From positions 1-43,598 of the forward strand of contig JAEWXD010000027.1 in NCBI GenBank assembly GCA_023396045.1: a DNA stretch of 43,598 bases, given 5' to 3'. Below are positions 43,431 through 43,598 of this stretch, in pieces (the stretch's first letter is position 1; each line of letters opens with the position of its first letter). The notes under the pieces were generated by a model that saw nothing but the letters and a program-made list of their open reading frames with translations, was not told the origin of the DNA and did no database searches. Position numbers and translations under genes: made by a program. The stretch comes from Bacillota bacterium (GTDB lineage: Bacteria; Bacillota; Clostridia; Christensenellales; Aristaeellaceae).

Positions 43431-43465
43431 GCCGTCACTTTATGATTTTGAAGTGGCGGCTTTTT
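43431..43465 (+). terminator. hairpin with T run upstream of parA
   Basis: GCCGTCACTT (43431-43440) pairs with AAGTGGCGGC (43451-43460) with one G-T wobble, followed by five T. It may end a leader transcript or attenuate the parA operon. Confidence 0.6.
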
Positions 43466-43510
43466 CTATTTCCAGAAGCAACAGCGATAATTAGAAATGA
43501 GGTGAAGTCA

Positions 43511-43598
43511 ATGAACACGCAAATCATCGCCATCGCCAACCAGAAAGGCGGCGTTGGCAAAACAACAACCTGTGCGAACTTGGGAATAGGTCTGGCAC
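43511..43598 (+). CDS. ParA-family ATPase, N-terminal part
   Basis: Only the first 29 codons are seen, reading MNTQIIAIANQKGGVGKTTT and on to NLGIGLA. The deviant Walker A KGGVGKTT at 12-19 identifies a ParA/Soj partition ATPase. A GAGGTGA site lies just upstream. This N-terminus is very like the ParA at the start of Tn1549-like conjugative elements in gut Firmicutes, from memory. It is the first gene of the integrated element. Confidence 0.9.
   Translation, partial: MNTQIIAIANQKGGVGKTTTCANLGIGLA

Larger units (their letters stand above)
43108..43510. mobile_element. left edge of an integrative element (non-coding leader)
   Basis: About 400 bases with GC-richer composition than the host and no ORF with a ribosome binding site until ParA. 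It holds direct repeats (43177-43250), repeated TGACCAAAT words (43135, 43334), an inverted repeat (43361-43369 with 43419-43427) and a terminator-like hairpin. The element continues past the window, so integrase and transfer genes are not visible. Confidence 0.55.

Noticed and set aside
1..43598. CRISPR array
   Set aside because: No regularly spaced near-identical repeats with unique spacers were seen; the only spaced direct repeats are the two at 43177-43250.

Overview
This window looks like a low-GC Clostridia (Bacillota) chromosome, probably from a gut lineage. The evidence is AT-rich coding with strong GGAGG ribosome binding sites, Firmicutes-type gene orders (tig-clpP-clpX, rplM-rpsI), YesM/YesN-like two-component genes, and an integrated conjugative-type element starting at the right edge. 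I cannot name the species. Almost all of it is ordinary chromosome with compact operons, sigma-A-like promoters and many perfect-stem hairpin terminators, often shared by convergent genes.

Layout. 1-199: N-terminus of a HAD hydrolase (-). 318-830: cyclophilin. 867-6798 (-): an ECF transporter S component, then the run pyrH, MATE exporter, class I amidotransferase-like hydrolase, ABC exporter ATPase and permease. 6899-12432 (+): an RNA-centred run (RlmI-like methyltransferase, RluA-family pseudouridine synthase, argS, SpoU methyltransferase, M42 peptidase, rpiB). 12464-14256 (-): two half-size chromate-family transporters and a PuuD-like hydrolase, divergent from psuK-psuG (14350-16200), the pseudouridine breakdown pair. 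16247-17119: radical SAM protein. 17290-23612 (+): a five-gene module of binding protein, ATPase, fused double permease, histidine kinase and AraC-type response regulator, probably for ferric iron or a phosphonate-like ligand. 23662-23753: tRNA-Ser(GGA).

23812-29237 (-) is a tightly packed operon of mixed character: a methyltransferase-like remnant, a small PD-(D/E)XK nuclease, a SNF2 helicase, two multi-pass membrane proteins (one DUF5058-like) and a membrane-anchored M20 peptidase. 29377-34791 (-) is an oligopeptide ABC operon, oppB-C-D-F, followed by a very odd substrate-binding protein: a segment normally found at the C-terminus of OppA sits directly after the signal peptide and before the normal N-terminal part, and the real C-terminus is missing. 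A 37-residue peptide gene with a strong ribosome binding site and its own terminator follows. 34853-36069 is mostly non-coding and contains a frameshifted leucine-carboxyl-methyltransferase-like pseudogene, divergent from a cysteine-rich DUF5714 gene.

36808-40094 (-): tig-clpP-clpX, with a terminator-like hairpin between clpP and clpX. 40295-42052: large polytopic membrane protein (DUF6020-like). 42199-43042: rplM-rpsI with a consensus promoter, a structured leader and a TTG start. The last part of rpsI changes codon style abruptly. A more GC-rich region with direct repeats follows, ending in the start of a ParA gene typical of Tn1549-like gut elements. The simplest reading is an element integrated into the 3' end of rpsI.

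The best candidates for something undescribed are the permuted OppA with its adjacent orphan peptide, the helicase/nuclease/membrane/peptidase operon, and the rpsI junction. I see no CRISPR array, rRNA, or clearly recognisable defence system.
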